Notes under the pieces: generated by a model | The model's database searches: none | What the model was told of the DNA's origin: nothing | Seen by the model: the letters and a program-made list of their open reading frames with translations, nothing else | Origin: Pannonibacter sp. SL95 | Lineage (GTDB): Bacteria; Pseudomonadota; Alphaproteobacteria; Rhizobiales; Stappiaceae | Reading direction: 5' to 3' | Assembly (NCBI RefSeq): GCF_026672425.1 | Contig: NZ_JAPPRC010000004.1 | Span: 173,501-237,500 of the forward strand | DNA: 64,000 bases | Shown here: positions 8,962 to 17,537 of the stretch, piece by piece | Position numbering within the stretch: position 1 is the first letter of the stretch | Layout of the letters: each line of letters starts with the position of its first letter | Position numbers and translations under genes: made by a program

Positions 8962-9885
8962 TCAAGACAGACGCGGGTCGCTATGGCGGGCTGGTGCAGA
9001 TCCGCAAACCTCACGAATGCAGGCGCGCAGCCAGCGGTGGATCGGGTCGGCATCCTGCCTTGGATGCCAAAGCAGCGAAACAGTCAGCTCCTGTGGCGGC
9101 AGAGGCAGGTCAAAGCTGAAAAGCCCTGCCCGCAGGTACCCGGTATGGCGCTCGGGAACGGTAGCAACGAGATCTGTCGTGCGCGCCAGGGAGACGGCTG
9201 TTGTGAAGCTGCTGACGATGACGCCAGGCTGGCGTTCGAACCCAAGGCCGGCAAGCGCCTCGTCAATCGGGCCCCTGTCCTGCCCTCGCCGCGTGACAAG
9301 CACATGGCGTGCGCCGAGGTATCGGTCGAGAGTAATCTCGCCTTCTGCCAAGGGGTGACCAGACCGAACGACACCAACAAATCGGTCCCTGAACAGCGCC
9401 TGTGCCCGCAATTCGGGTCCGGTCGACTTTCGAATGACGCCGATCTCGATGTCGGCCGTTCCATCTCTCAGGGCTCCCGCGTCACGATCGGGCTTCTGGA
9501 CACAGCGCAACTGAATGCCGGGTGCCTCTTCGGCAATGCGGTCCAGAAGCGGCGGCACAAAATTCTCGAAAAACCCGTCACTTGTCTGCAGCGTAAAGCA
9601 ACGCGTTATGCTGTCGAGGTTTGGAACGTCCATGGGACGCAGGATGGATTCCGCCTCAAGTACAAGGTTTCCCACCCGCTGGCGCAGTTCCAGCGCTCGC
9701 GGTGTGGGCACCAGCTCGCGCCCTGCCCGCACCAGCAACGGATCGCCTGTCGTTGACCGCAGGCGGGAAAGCGCACGGCTCATGGCGGACGGACTGAGGT
9801 TGAGCCGGTCAGCAGCACGCGCGACATTGGCCTCATCAAGCAGAACATCCAGTGCGACCAGAAGATTGAAATCGGGCGAGCTCAT
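8962..9885 (-). CDS. LysR-family transcriptional regulator
   Basis: 307 residues from ATG 9885, preceded by AAAGGAACGGC. The N-terminal helix-turn-helix reads ANVARAADRLNLSPSAMSRAL; a periplasmic-binding-like effector domain follows. The type, with FNLLVALDVLLDEANV at the start, resembles the NodD/SyrM/LeuO-like branch. It lies between the TonB receptor gene (same strand) and the divergent ABC importer operon. It is the best candidate to control both; the effector is unknown. Confidence 0.88.
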   Translation of the reverse strand: MSSPDFNLLVALDVLLDEANVARAADRLNLSPSAMSRALSRLRSTTGDPLLVRAGRELVPTPRALELRQRVGNLVLEAESILRPMDVPNLDSITRCFTLQTSDGFFENFVPPLLDRIAEEAPGIQLRCVQKPDRDAGALRDGTADIEIGVIRKSTGPELRAQALFRDRFVGVVRSGHPLAEGEITLDRYLGARHVLVTRRGQDRGPIDEALAGLGFERQPGVIVSSFTTAVSLARTTDLVATVPERHTGYLRAGLFSFDLPLPPQELTVSLLWHPRQDADPIHRWLRACIREVCGSAPARHSDPRLS

Positions 9886-10248
9886 GCCGTTCCTTTCTGC
9901 CTTGGCCGGGCGCACTCACCACATGCAAGGACTGATTGCATGGAACGCGCATTCCGGACTTGGTTGACACCCGGTACAGTCAAGTTGCTCGAAGATGAGG
10001 CTTGGCAAGCTGAAGCAATGACCGATCTTCGTGCGCAGCTGGACCAGTGCCCGGGCAAACCCCGAGCCCATCGATTTTATGCACTGCACCTAGAAAATGT
10101 CCCTTCGCAATTCTTGAGATCTCACCTCAGGAATCACGATTTGCAGGATGCTTCAGGATCGCCCTAGCGTTGCGGGACGCATGAACCTGACACCCAAACA
10201 ACAGCCCTTCGCTGACTGATTTGGCTCGTCCTGCTGTGGATCGATCCC
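9886..10248. promoter_or_regulatory. Divergent control region between the LysR gene and the ABC importer operon
   Basis: 363 bases with no convincing gene. It holds a perfect dyad CATGCAA (9922-9928), seven-base spacer, TTGCATG (9936-9942), 37 bases from the LysR start. This fits the size of a LysR binding site. A TTGACA hexamer near 9964 could be a -35 element, but no good -10 is spaced from it. A 75-codon open frame here has no family features. Confidence 0.5.
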
Positions 10249-11817
10249 ATGTCCTGCTCCGTCCTCAACCGAATTTCGGTCGCAATTTTGCTTTTGAATT
10301 CAGCTCTGTACGCAGTTCCTACGAGGGCACAGACTGCTGCGGATACGCGCCCGCTGGTGATCGCCGACAGTCGCGGCGACTACGGCCTTCTTGCCCCGTT
10401 TGCCCATATGAAGAACGGCCCCGCGTATCTTTACACGAGCTATGTTTTCGACACGCTGGTCGCTCAGGACGCTCAAGGAAATCTGGTCCCTGCGCTCGCG
10501 AAGTCATGGAGCAGAAGCGCGGATGGACTGAGCTGGGGAATTGAACTGGACCAACGGGCCCGCTGGCACGACGGTACGCCAGTCACGGCCGGGGATGTTG
10601 CCTTCACGGTCTCCTACATGGCGGAGCATCCATATGTCTTTGCCAGCACCGCCGGCATAGCGGGAGCCGAGGCTGTTTCAGCTACACACCTGAAACTGCA
10701 ATTGAAACAGAGTGATGCCGGCTTTGTGTCGGGCACTTTGGCATCTCTGCCGATTCTGCCTCAGCACATTTACGGCACTATTTCGGATCCCGAGACATTC
10801 ACCCAAAAGGCCGCAGCGACGGGCAGCGGGCCGTACATCCTCGACACCCAGGACAAGGCGCAAGGTCGTTACCTGCTGCGCCGCAATGATGCCTACTATC
10901 GAGGCGCCCCGAAGTTCCCGTCCATAGCTATCGTCAAGATGCCGACCGATGCTGCCATCGTTGCGCTGAAGAACAGCGAAGTTGATGTCATCACCGATGT
11001 CCCGCTGGACCGGGCTGACATCATCCGGTCAGCAGGCTTGAAGGTCGTCGAGGCGCCAAGCAATCATCCGATGCGCTTGACGTTCAACCATGCAGGTCCC
11101 TTTGGTGCAAAGGCAGCACGTCACGCGCTCGCCCACGCGATCGATCGCCAGGGGCTCGTCGATGTGGCCTATCGCGGTGCAGCTGTCGTAGCGGAGCCAG
11201 GGTTCTTCCAGAAAGGCTCTCCATGGCGCGCCCCGACGGTTTTGGACGGCTATCCAACTGATATTGCAAAGGCAAAATCGCTTCTGACAGGCTTGGGCTG
11301 GTCCCAGGGCGAAGCGGGCCGCTGGTCACGGAGCGGGCAATCCGTCACCTTGCGCCTTGTCGCAGCACCGCAGGCAAAGGCGGTCGCCACAGCGTTGACG
11401 GATCAGCTGGAGGCATTCGGACTGGCAATCGAACTCCGGCTGATGGAGCCCGCGCAGCTACAGGAGCAGATCGAATCCGGCGCATACGAACTGGCCCTGT
11501 TCTCCTCCAGCACCATGGGTGATCCTGGATCCCTGATGCGGAAAGTCTTTGGTCCGGCCTTCAACAGCGACCGGTTTCCGGATCACGCCGAACTTCGCAA
11601 CTTGTTGATAAAGCAGGCTGTATCGACCGACGCGACCGAACGGCTTCGCATCCTGGAGAAGGTCCAGGCGATCTATGCGGAGGAGTTGCCCTCGCTGCTG
11701 CTGGTCAACCCGATCTGGGCGACCGCGCACAACGACCGCGTCACCCCGACATTCCTTCCCGACGGCGTGGCAATCGGCATTCCGATGGCGATGCACAAGG
11801 CGGTGCTTCTGCCCTAA
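10249..11817 (+). CDS. Peptide/nickel/opine-type ABC transporter substrate-binding protein
   Basis: 522 residues with a signal peptide ending near VPTRAQ; no lipobox cysteine at the cleavage site. The fold is the large cluster-C binding protein seen in DppA, OppA, NikA and CntA. Family segments include LVPALAKSWSRSADGLSWGIEL and WHDGTPVTAGDVAFTVSYM (about residues 80-125), and LRRNDAYYRGAPKFP. It would capture a small peptide or metal-chelate in the periplasm and hand it to the two permeases encoded next. The nearby TonB receptor favours a bulky ligand such as a metallophore; that is inference. Confidence 0.88.
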   Translation: MSCSVLNRISVAILLLNSALYAVPTRAQTAADTRPLVIADSRGDYGLLAPFAHMKNGPAYLYTSYVFDTLVAQDAQGNLVPALAKSWSRSADGLSWGIELDQRARWHDGTPVTAGDVAFTVSYMAEHPYVFASTAGIAGAEAVSATHLKLQLKQSDAGFVSGTLASLPILPQHIYGTISDPETFTQKAAATGSGPYILDTQDKAQGRYLLRRNDAYYRGAPKFPSIAIVKMPTDAAIVALKNSEVDVITDVPLDRADIIRSAGLKVVEAPSNHPMRLTFNHAGPFGAKAARHALAHAIDRQGLVDVAYRGAAVVAEPGFFQKGSPWRAPTVLDGYPTDIAKAKSLLTGLGWSQGEAGRWSRSGQSVTLRLVAAPQAKAVATALTDQLEAFGLAIELRLMEPAQLQEQIESGAYELALFSSSTMGDPGSLMRKVFGPAFNSDRFPDHAELRNLLIKQAVSTDATERLRILEKVQAIYAEELPSLLLVNPIWATAHNDRVTPTFLPDGVAIGIPMAMHKAVLLP

Positions 11818-11846
11818 CCTGCTGCATCGGCTGAGGTATTCCTTGC

Positions 11847-12827
11847 ATGACTGGACAATCGATCACCCGGCACATGTGCTTGGGGCTGCTGGACCGGATA
11901 GTCGTTTTCCTGCTGCTCGTCGTGCTGACATTCGTGTTGCCGCGGCTCATGCCGGGGGATGCGCTGGACCTGATGCTCAGCTCCGACATGGCCCGCTCGA
12001 TGAGCCGCGCCGAAACCGACAATTTGCGCCAAAGCATGGGTCTTGATGCGACAATTTCCACCCAATTCCTGACCTATGTGACCAATCTGGCGCAGGGCGA
12101 TCTCGGCCGGTCGATCCAGCATGCCGCTTTCGTCTCCGACCTCATTGGACGCGCCCTGCCCTGGACGCTCCTGCTCGTCCTCGCCGCGCTTCCGGTCTAT
12201 CTCGGCATCAGCGTCGTGATCGGCATAGAGGCCGGGCGGGAGCCCCACGGCAAGACCGACAGGGCGTTCACAGGGGTGATGACGCTGCTTGCCAGCGTGC
12301 CGCCCTATTCGGCTGCGGTCTTCCTGCTGCTCGGCTTCGCTGTGCTATGGCCCCTGTTTCCGGCGAGCGGCGCCGAACCCCTGTTTCCCTCGCCCGATCC
12401 ACTCAGTCGCAGCCTTGCCATTGCGCGCCATGCGGTCCTGCCTGTGCTGGCCTTGTCGCTGCACGAGATTGTCCGCTTCTACTTCCTGACCCGGGGCGAA
12501 GCCGTCGGTCTGTCCGGCCGGCCCTTCGTGCTCAACGCCAGGGCGAGGGGTATCGGAGGCTGGCGGGAGCGCGTGAACTACTTTGGCCGCAACCTCCTCG
12601 CCACCCTGCTGGCGCGCATGACCGACTCGGTGGCGGCCCTGTTCGGCGCGGTGATCTACATCGAAATCGTCTTTGCCTACCCGGGCATCGGACTTCTGCT
12701 CTACGAGGCAATCCTGAGCCGTGACCATGTGCTGCTGCAAGGCATCGTCCTGACGATTTCTGCCCTGTTCCTGACCGTGAACTGGGTGCTGGACGCGGCA
12801 AGTGCCAACCTTGCAGCCAGAGGGTAA
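11847..12827 (+). CDS. ABC transporter permease, DppB/NikB type
   Basis: 326 residues, about six membrane helices. The N-terminal helix LLVVLTFVLPRLMPGD and the conserved MGLDATISTQFLTYVTNLAQGDLGRS segment are hallmarks of the first permease of peptide/nickel importers. The cytoplasmic coupling loop is around LNARARGI. It starts 29 bases after the binding-protein gene and precedes the second permease almost directly, so it is in the same operon. Confidence 0.9.
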   Translation: MTGQSITRHMCLGLLDRIVVFLLLVVLTFVLPRLMPGDALDLMLSSDMARSMSRAETDNLRQSMGLDATISTQFLTYVTNLAQGDLGRSIQHAAFVSDLIGRALPWTLLLVLAALPVYLGISVVIGIEAGREPHGKTDRAFTGVMTLLASVPPYSAAVFLLLGFAVLWPLFPASGAEPLFPSPDPLSRSLAIARHAVLPVLALSLHEIVRFYFLTRGEAVGLSGRPFVLNARARGIGGWRERVNYFGRNLLATLLARMTDSVAALFGAVIYIEIVFAYPGIGLLLYEAILSRDHVLLQGIVLTISALFLTVNWVLDAASANLAARG

Positions 12828-12830
12828 GTG

Positions 12831-13643
12831 ATGCGACTCCTGTCCTGGCATCCCTCTCGAGCCGCGACTGCAACAGCCGCCGTCTTGGCCCTGTGCCTCA
12901 TGCTGCCGGAGCTGCTCCCACCCTATGTCACAACGCGGGACGTCCTGCAGCCGCCGGGACCAGAGCATTGGCTCGGCACCAACGACATAGGCCAGGACGT
13001 GCTGACCGGCCTGCTGCGGGCGGCCCCCAACACGGTGCTGATCGCTCTGCTGGCGGCCGCAGCGGCGCTGGCGTTGTCGATCCCCTTTGCCAGCCTGACA
13101 GTGACCAGCCCTCGCTGGCTGCAAAGAACGCTGATGCGCGTGGTCGATGTGTTGCAGATCGTTCCCTCTGTCCTGGTCATCCTGCTCATTGCCGCCTGGG
13201 TCCAGCCGGGCCTCGGTGGGATCGCGCTGCTGCTGGCGCTGACGATCTGGCCAGACGATGTCCGCGTGCTCAGGACTGCATTCCGCCGCGAAATCGCGCG
13301 GGAAAACGTTGCAGTCGCGCGCCAGCTTGGTGGCTCCTGGACCTATTGCATCGGACGGCATGTGCTGCCGGCGATGGGACCCGTGCTCCTCGGGCTGTTC
13401 CTGCAGCATGTCCGCCAGGCGGCGCTGAAGACGGCCGGACTTGGCTTTCTTGGGCTCACCGATCCACGGCTTGTGACCTGGGGCAGCATGATGCAGGACG
13501 CGCTGGACCATCTGCACACGAGCGCCTGGATCTGGCTGCTGTTGCCACCTGCTGCCTGCCTGACCCTGTTCCTGCATGGCGTGCTGCGGGCCGGTGGACG
13601 GCTGGAACGCAGTGGCCAGACCCTGACAACGGGGCTGGCATGA
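12831..13643 (+). CDS. ABC transporter permease, DppC/NikC type
   Basis: 270 residues with five to six membrane helices. Start taken at ATG 12831, six bases after AGAGGG; a GTG one codon earlier is too close to that site. HWLGTNDIGQDVLTGLL is the classic DppC/NikC motif and EIARENVAVARQLGGSW is the coupling loop. The stop overlaps the next start by four bases (ATGA), so the ATPase is translationally coupled. Together with the preceding permease it forms the membrane channel. Confidence 0.9.
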   Translation: MRLLSWHPSRAATATAAVLALCLMLPELLPPYVTTRDVLQPPGPEHWLGTNDIGQDVLTGLLRAAPNTVLIALLAAAAALALSIPFASLTVTSPRWLQRTLMRVVDVLQIVPSVLVILLIAAWVQPGLGGIALLLALTIWPDDVRVLRTAFRREIARENVAVARQLGGSWTYCIGRHVLPAMGPVLLGLFLQHVRQAALKTAGLGFLGLTDPRLVTWGSMMQDALDHLHTSAWIWLLLPPAACLTLFLHGVLRAGGRLERSGQTLTTGLA

Positions 13644-15154
13644 TCCGGATCGACAAGCTCAGCCTGTGGGTCGGCGACCAGACAATCCTCGCTGATCTCT
13701 CGCTGGAAATCAGGCCCGGAGAGACCTTCGCCCTCATTGGAGCATCGGGCAGCGGCAAGACCAGCCTCGCCCGGCTGCTGACCGGCTTGATCCGCCCTGG
13801 AAAAGGCAGGGCGTTCCGCGCAGCCGGCACGGTTGAGGTTGCCGGCTTCGACATCCTCGCGGCTCCCGAAAGCACAATGCGGCGCCTGCGCGGTCATCGC
13901 ATTGGCCTCATCATGCAGGCACTGGCCGACGCGCTGAACCCGCAGATGAGCGTGCTCGACCACATGCGGGAACTGCTGCGGGTGCGCGGGGCCGACGCCG
14001 GGACTGCAGAACAGATCTATCTCGACTTCAACGTACCCGCCCGGCTGCATCATCGCCGGCCAGCCTTTCTGAGCGGCGGCGAGATCCAGCGCGTGCTGAC
14101 CGCCCTAGCCCTTGCTGGCCGGCCAGATCATCTGGTGCTGGATGAACCGACGGCGGCGCTGGATGCGGAAAGCCGCGCGCTGGCGCTGGCCGCGTTCAAG
14201 AACGGAGCAGGCGAGCGGGCACAACTGCTCATCACGCATGATCTGGCCCTTGCCAGAGCCCTGGCCAACCGAGCGGGTTTTCTTGATGGCGGCACGCTGG
14301 TGGAAACAGGTCAGGCGGAACAACTCCTGTCCCGGCCGGTTCATCCTGTCGGGCGACTGTTGATCGGCTGCAGCACAGGAGCGACCGACAAGGCCTCGCC
14401 GTCCGGCATTGCCGCGTTTGCAGCCAAAGGCGACCCACAGGGCCGGCCGGATACCGCAGGCGCGACAGCCGTCACCGGTTTGCAAGCCATTGAGTTAAGC
14501 CACGGCTTCGGCGCCTGCCAGATCCTGGATGGACTTTGCCTGCGGGTCGCCGAAGGAACCTGTGCTGCAATCCTGGGACCGAGCGGCTGCGGAAAATCGA
14601 CATTGGCCCGAATTCTCGCCGGTTTTGAACCTCTGCAGCATGGGAAGCTGGTCTGGGGTCATGAGGGGACGCGGACGCCATTGGCGCATCCGCCGTCCCT
14701 GATCTCGCAGCATCCGCACCGCGCGCTGGCCCGGCATTTCAGCGTCAGGGACGTCCTGATGGAACCTCTGCTGCTGGCACGCCCGCAACGATGGCCGAGG
14801 GTCTGGCGCGCGGAAGGCGATCAAACGGAACAGGTCGCGGCACTGCTGTCTGACGTCGGTCTTCCGGCTGACGAAACATTCCTGCGGCGCAAGACGGCCA
14901 TGCTGTCGGGTGGCGAGGCCCAGCGCCTCGTCATTGCGCGAGGGCTGGCCATGCAATCGCGCTGCCTGGTCGCCGATGAGCCGACCTCCGCCCTGGACCT
15001 GTCAGCCCGGACCCAGATCATCGCACTGCTCAACCGGCTCAAGGCTGACCGGCGCCTGACGCTGGTCCTGTTCACCCATGACCGGTCGGTGGCCGAAGGA
15101 CTGGCTGACAGAACCTATCGCCTTGCCGGCGGACGGCTGGTAGCGGAGGTTTGA
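13640..15154 (+). CDS. Fused double ABC ATPase of the peptide-type importer
   Basis: 504 residues holding two complete ABC ATPase domains, equivalent to DppD and DppF (or CntD/CntF) in one chain. Domain 1 has Walker A GASGSGKTS near residue 34, signature LSGGEIQRV and Walker B HLVLDEPTAALD. Domain 2 starts near residue 285, with GPSGCGKST, LSGGEAQRLV and CLVADEPTSALD. The linker around residues 255-280 is low complexity and poorly conserved. Fusion removes the need for two separate genes and is common in some alphaproteobacterial peptide importers. It overlaps the permease gene by four bases. Confidence 0.9.
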   Translation: MIRIDKLSLWVGDQTILADLSLEIRPGETFALIGASGSGKTSLARLLTGLIRPGKGRAFRAAGTVEVAGFDILAAPESTMRRLRGHRIGLIMQALADALNPQMSVLDHMRELLRVRGADAGTAEQIYLDFNVPARLHHRRPAFLSGGEIQRVLTALALAGRPDHLVLDEPTAALDAESRALALAAFKNGAGERAQLLITHDLALARALANRAGFLDGGTLVETGQAEQLLSRPVHPVGRLLIGCSTGATDKASPSGIAAFAAKGDPQGRPDTAGATAVTGLQAIELSHGFGACQILDGLCLRVAEGTCAAILGPSGCGKSTLARILAGFEPLQHGKLVWGHEGTRTPLAHPPSLISQHPHRALARHFSVRDVLMEPLLLARPQRWPRVWRAEGDQTEQVAALLSDVGLPADETFLRRKTAMLSGGEAQRLVIARGLAMQSRCLVADEPTSALDLSARTQIIALLNRLKADRRLTLVLFTHDRSVAEGLADRTYRLAGGRLVAEV

Positions 15155-15250
15155 CGGAACTGCCTGTGAGCAGCGGACACTGCCTCGGGTGAAACAATTG
15201 CAGATGTTCCGGCCCACAGCCTTGCAAGCCGCTGGCCCCCTTCTTCTGGA

Positions 15251-15275
15251 TCATCCCCGCCTAGTGCGGGGATGA
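15251..15275. terminator. Extragenic palindrome between convergent genes (terminator or REP-like)
   Basis: TCATCCCCGC (15251-15260), loop CTAGT, GCGGGGATGA (15266-15275), a perfect ten-base stem between the ABC ATPase gene and gshA, which converge. There is no T-run. The arm resembles the core of the CRISPR repeat found 33 kb away, but there is one copy with no spacer structure. Confidence 0.5.
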
Positions 15276-15321
15276 CCCGGAGTGTGGGTCTGGCGCTGTT
15301 CCTAGGCTGACAAGCAAGGGC

Positions 15322-16695
15322 TCAGCACTGGTAGTCACGGAACAGGGGTTGAACCGTACCATTCCACGGGCCATGGAACTGGGCGAGCATGTCGTCTGCG
15401 AGGGTCGCACCGCGCTCGAGCATGTCATCCAGCGGAGCCAGGAACATGCGCTCGTCCCGATCATCATCATTGAGACGGGCGCGGTTCTTCAGGCCAAGGC
15501 GGGAAATGGCCATGATCTCCCGGGCTGTCTCCAGCAGTGGCCGGCCGCGGAATGAGGCCTGCAGCGCGTGTGCGGGCACAGCGTTTCGCAAGGATTCGAC
15601 CTCGGCGACGGTCCAGTCAGCGGTGGCGTCATGCGCCGCCGCCAGCGCCTCGTCATCATAAAGAAGCCCGACCCAGAAGGCCGGCAGTGCACAGATGCGC
15701 CGCCAGGGGCCGGCGTCTGCGCCGCGCATTTCCAGAAACCGCTTCAGGCGCACATCGGGAAACAGCGTCGACAGGTGGTTGATCCAGTCACCCACGGTTG
15801 GCTGCCAGTCGGGCAGCTGACCTTTCAGTCCCCCGGCCATGAACTGGCGGAAGGTCAGGTGCGTGCAATCATGGTACCGACCCTCGCGGATGACGAAATA
15901 CATCGGGATGTCGACGGCCCATTCGGCGTAATCGGCAAAGCCGAAAGTATCGCTGAACACGAAGGGCAGAAGCCCGGCGCGGGCATTGTCGGTGTCCCGC
16001 CAGATATCGCCGCGCCAGGATTTCAGGCCATTGGGCCGGCCTTCGGTGAACGGCGAGGCGGCGAACAGGGCTGTCGCCAGGGGCTGCAGTTTCATAGAGA
16101 CCTGCATCTTGCGGCGCATGTCGGCCTCGCTGGAGAAGTCGAGATTCACCTGAATGGTGCAGGTGCGATACATCATGTCGAGCCCCTGGCGTCCGACCTT
16201 GGGCATGTAGCGGGTCATGATGTCATAGCGCGACTTCGGCATGCGCGGCGTCTCGTCGATGCGCCACACCGGGCTGCCGCCAGCGCCGAGAAAACGGATC
16301 CCGAGCGGTTCGGCGATGGCCTGGAGATGGACGAGATGCAAGCGGGACTCGCGGCAGGTCTGATGCAGATCCTCCAGCGGCGCGCCGGACAGCTCAAACT
16401 GTCCGCCAGGTTCAATCGAAATCGCCCCCTGCCCGTCGGTTGACGCAAGGCCAATCACATGACCTTCGTCAAGGATCGGTTCCCAGCCAAGCCGCTGCTG
16501 CATGCCCTCCAGAAGTGCGGAGATGCTGGCCGGGCCATGGTAGGGCACGGGGCGATTGCCTTCGGCAAAGAAGGCGAACTTCTCGTGCTCCGTACCGATG
16601 CGAAAGGCGGCAGCGGGCTTGCAGCCCTCCGCCAGATAGGCGACGAGCGTGCCGAAATCCTCCAGCGGCGCGGCGTTGGTGGTGTCACGAGCCAT
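15322..16695 (-). CDS. gshA: Glutamate-cysteine ligase (plant/alphaproteobacterial type)
   Basis: 457 residues, matching the plant-type (class 3) ligase. It joins glutamate and cysteine with ATP, the first step of glutathione synthesis. Conserved stretches include RIGTEHEKFAF near residue 32, ISIEPGGQFELSGAPL near 92, RYMPKVGRQGLDMMYRTCTIQVNLDF near 160-190 (shown by its start and end motifs only) and FPDVRLKRFLEMRGADAG. It begins 45 bases after the end of tdaB on the same strand, so it is likely the last gene of the tdaCDEB unit. This gives a plausible supply of glutathione for TdaB. Whether it is the only gshA of the genome is unknown. Confidence 0.9.
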   Translation of the reverse strand: MARDTTNAAPLEDFGTLVAYLAEGCKPAAAFRIGTEHEKFAFFAEGNRPVPYHGPASISALLEGMQQRLGWEPILDEGHVIGLASTDGQGAISIEPGGQFELSGAPLEDLHQTCRESRLHLVHLQAIAEPLGIRFLGAGGSPVWRIDETPRMPKSRYDIMTRYMPKVGRQGLDMMYRTCTIQVNLDFSSEADMRRKMQVSMKLQPLATALFAASPFTEGRPNGLKSWRGDIWRDTDNARAGLLPFVFSDTFGFADYAEWAVDIPMYFVIREGRYHDCTHLTFRQFMAGGLKGQLPDWQPTVGDWINHLSTLFPDVRLKRFLEMRGADAGPWRRICALPAFWVGLLYDDEALAAAHDATADWTVAEVESLRNAVPAHALQASFRGRPLLETAREIMAISRLGLKNRARLNDDDRDERMFLAPLDDMLERGATLADDMLAQFHGPWNGTVQPLFRDYQC

Positions 16696-16740
16696 GGATG
16701 ATCTGACCTTCTGCTGAAACGCTGCACTGACAAAATGCGC

Positions 16741-17445
16741 TCATGCCGCCACCGGCCGGGCCGGCACGGCGCTGCGACCAGCGCCGTCGTAAAGGTCGAG
16801 GCAACGCTCGAACCAGTCTGCAACCCGGCTGCCCTGCGGCAGGACGGGTGTTTCAAGGCAAACCCTGGCCCACTGGAAGGCCCCGAAGACCACATGATCG
16901 CAAAACAGGGGGGAAGCTCCGCCAAACCACGGCTGCTCGCCCAGAACGTGATTGAGCGGGGCAAGCCGCGCCTCGAAGTCCGCCATCGCCGCATCGCGGC
17001 CGGCGTAGATTTCCTCGATGCTCTTGCCGAAGCGCTTCTGGCGAACGGCCGTGAAATGCACCTGATCCGCCGGTGACATCATTGCATGCATGTTGCGCAC
17101 CGCCGCGGTGGAGACCGGCGGATGCAGAACAGTGTGGCAATAGGCTTCGAAGAAGCGCGCCATGGCAATCCCTCCAGTCCCGCCGAAGAGAGACGGCGCA
17201 TCGGGATAGGCCTCGTCGAGGTAGACCGCGATCTTGAAACTATCGCCTTCCAGATGGCCGTTGTCGTTGAGCACCGGCACGCTGGTGAATGAACCGTCCT
17301 CGATCCGGGGAATATCGCCAAAGGACAGCGGAACCAGCTCGAAATCGAGACCCTTGTGCCGAAGCGCGAGGATGATCTTCCAGACATGCGGCGAGAAATG
17401 CCGGGTGCGTTCGGCGCAAGCAAGACTGTAGAGACGTCGCGGCAT
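16741..17445 (-). CDS. tdaB: TdaB-like glutathione S-transferase (beta-etherase type)
   Basis: 234 residues. The N-terminal thioredoxin-like domain contains SPHVWKIILALRHKGLDFE and VPVLNDNG, and a helical C-terminal domain follows. The type is close to the LigE/LigF beta-etherases. In TDA producers TdaB is a glutathione S-transferase thought to add glutathione sulfur to the tropone ring. Assignment rests on the family plus the flanking tdaE, tdaD and tdaC homologues. The start ATG 17445 has GGAGG seven bases upstream. gshA follows on the same strand. Confidence 0.82.
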   Translation of the reverse strand: MPRRLYSLACAERTRHFSPHVWKIILALRHKGLDFELVPLSFGDIPRIEDGSFTSVPVLNDNGHLEGDSFKIAVYLDEAYPDAPSLFGGTGGIAMARFFEAYCHTVLHPPVSTAAVRNMHAMMSPADQVHFTAVRQKRFGKSIEEIYAGRDAAMADFEARLAPLNHVLGEQPWFGGASPLFCDHVVFGAFQWARVCLETPVLPQGSRVADWFERCLDLYDGAGRSAVPARPVAA

Positions 17446-17537
17446 GGCGAACCTCCTGATGGACGGGTCGAACGGTGGATTTCTTGGCTATTCCCGCCCC
17501 GGCCAGGACGCCAATCTCAGGCCGGAGCGGGCTGCGT

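Noticed and set aside
9940..10167. A 75-codon open frame between the LysR gene and the importer operon
   Set aside because: No ribosome site, no family features, and it overlaps a likely operator region.
15251..15275. An isolated CRISPR repeat
   Set aside because: The TCATCCCCGC arm is similar, but the sequence is a symmetric palindrome, present once, without spacer or leader; it is better read as an extragenic palindrome or terminator.
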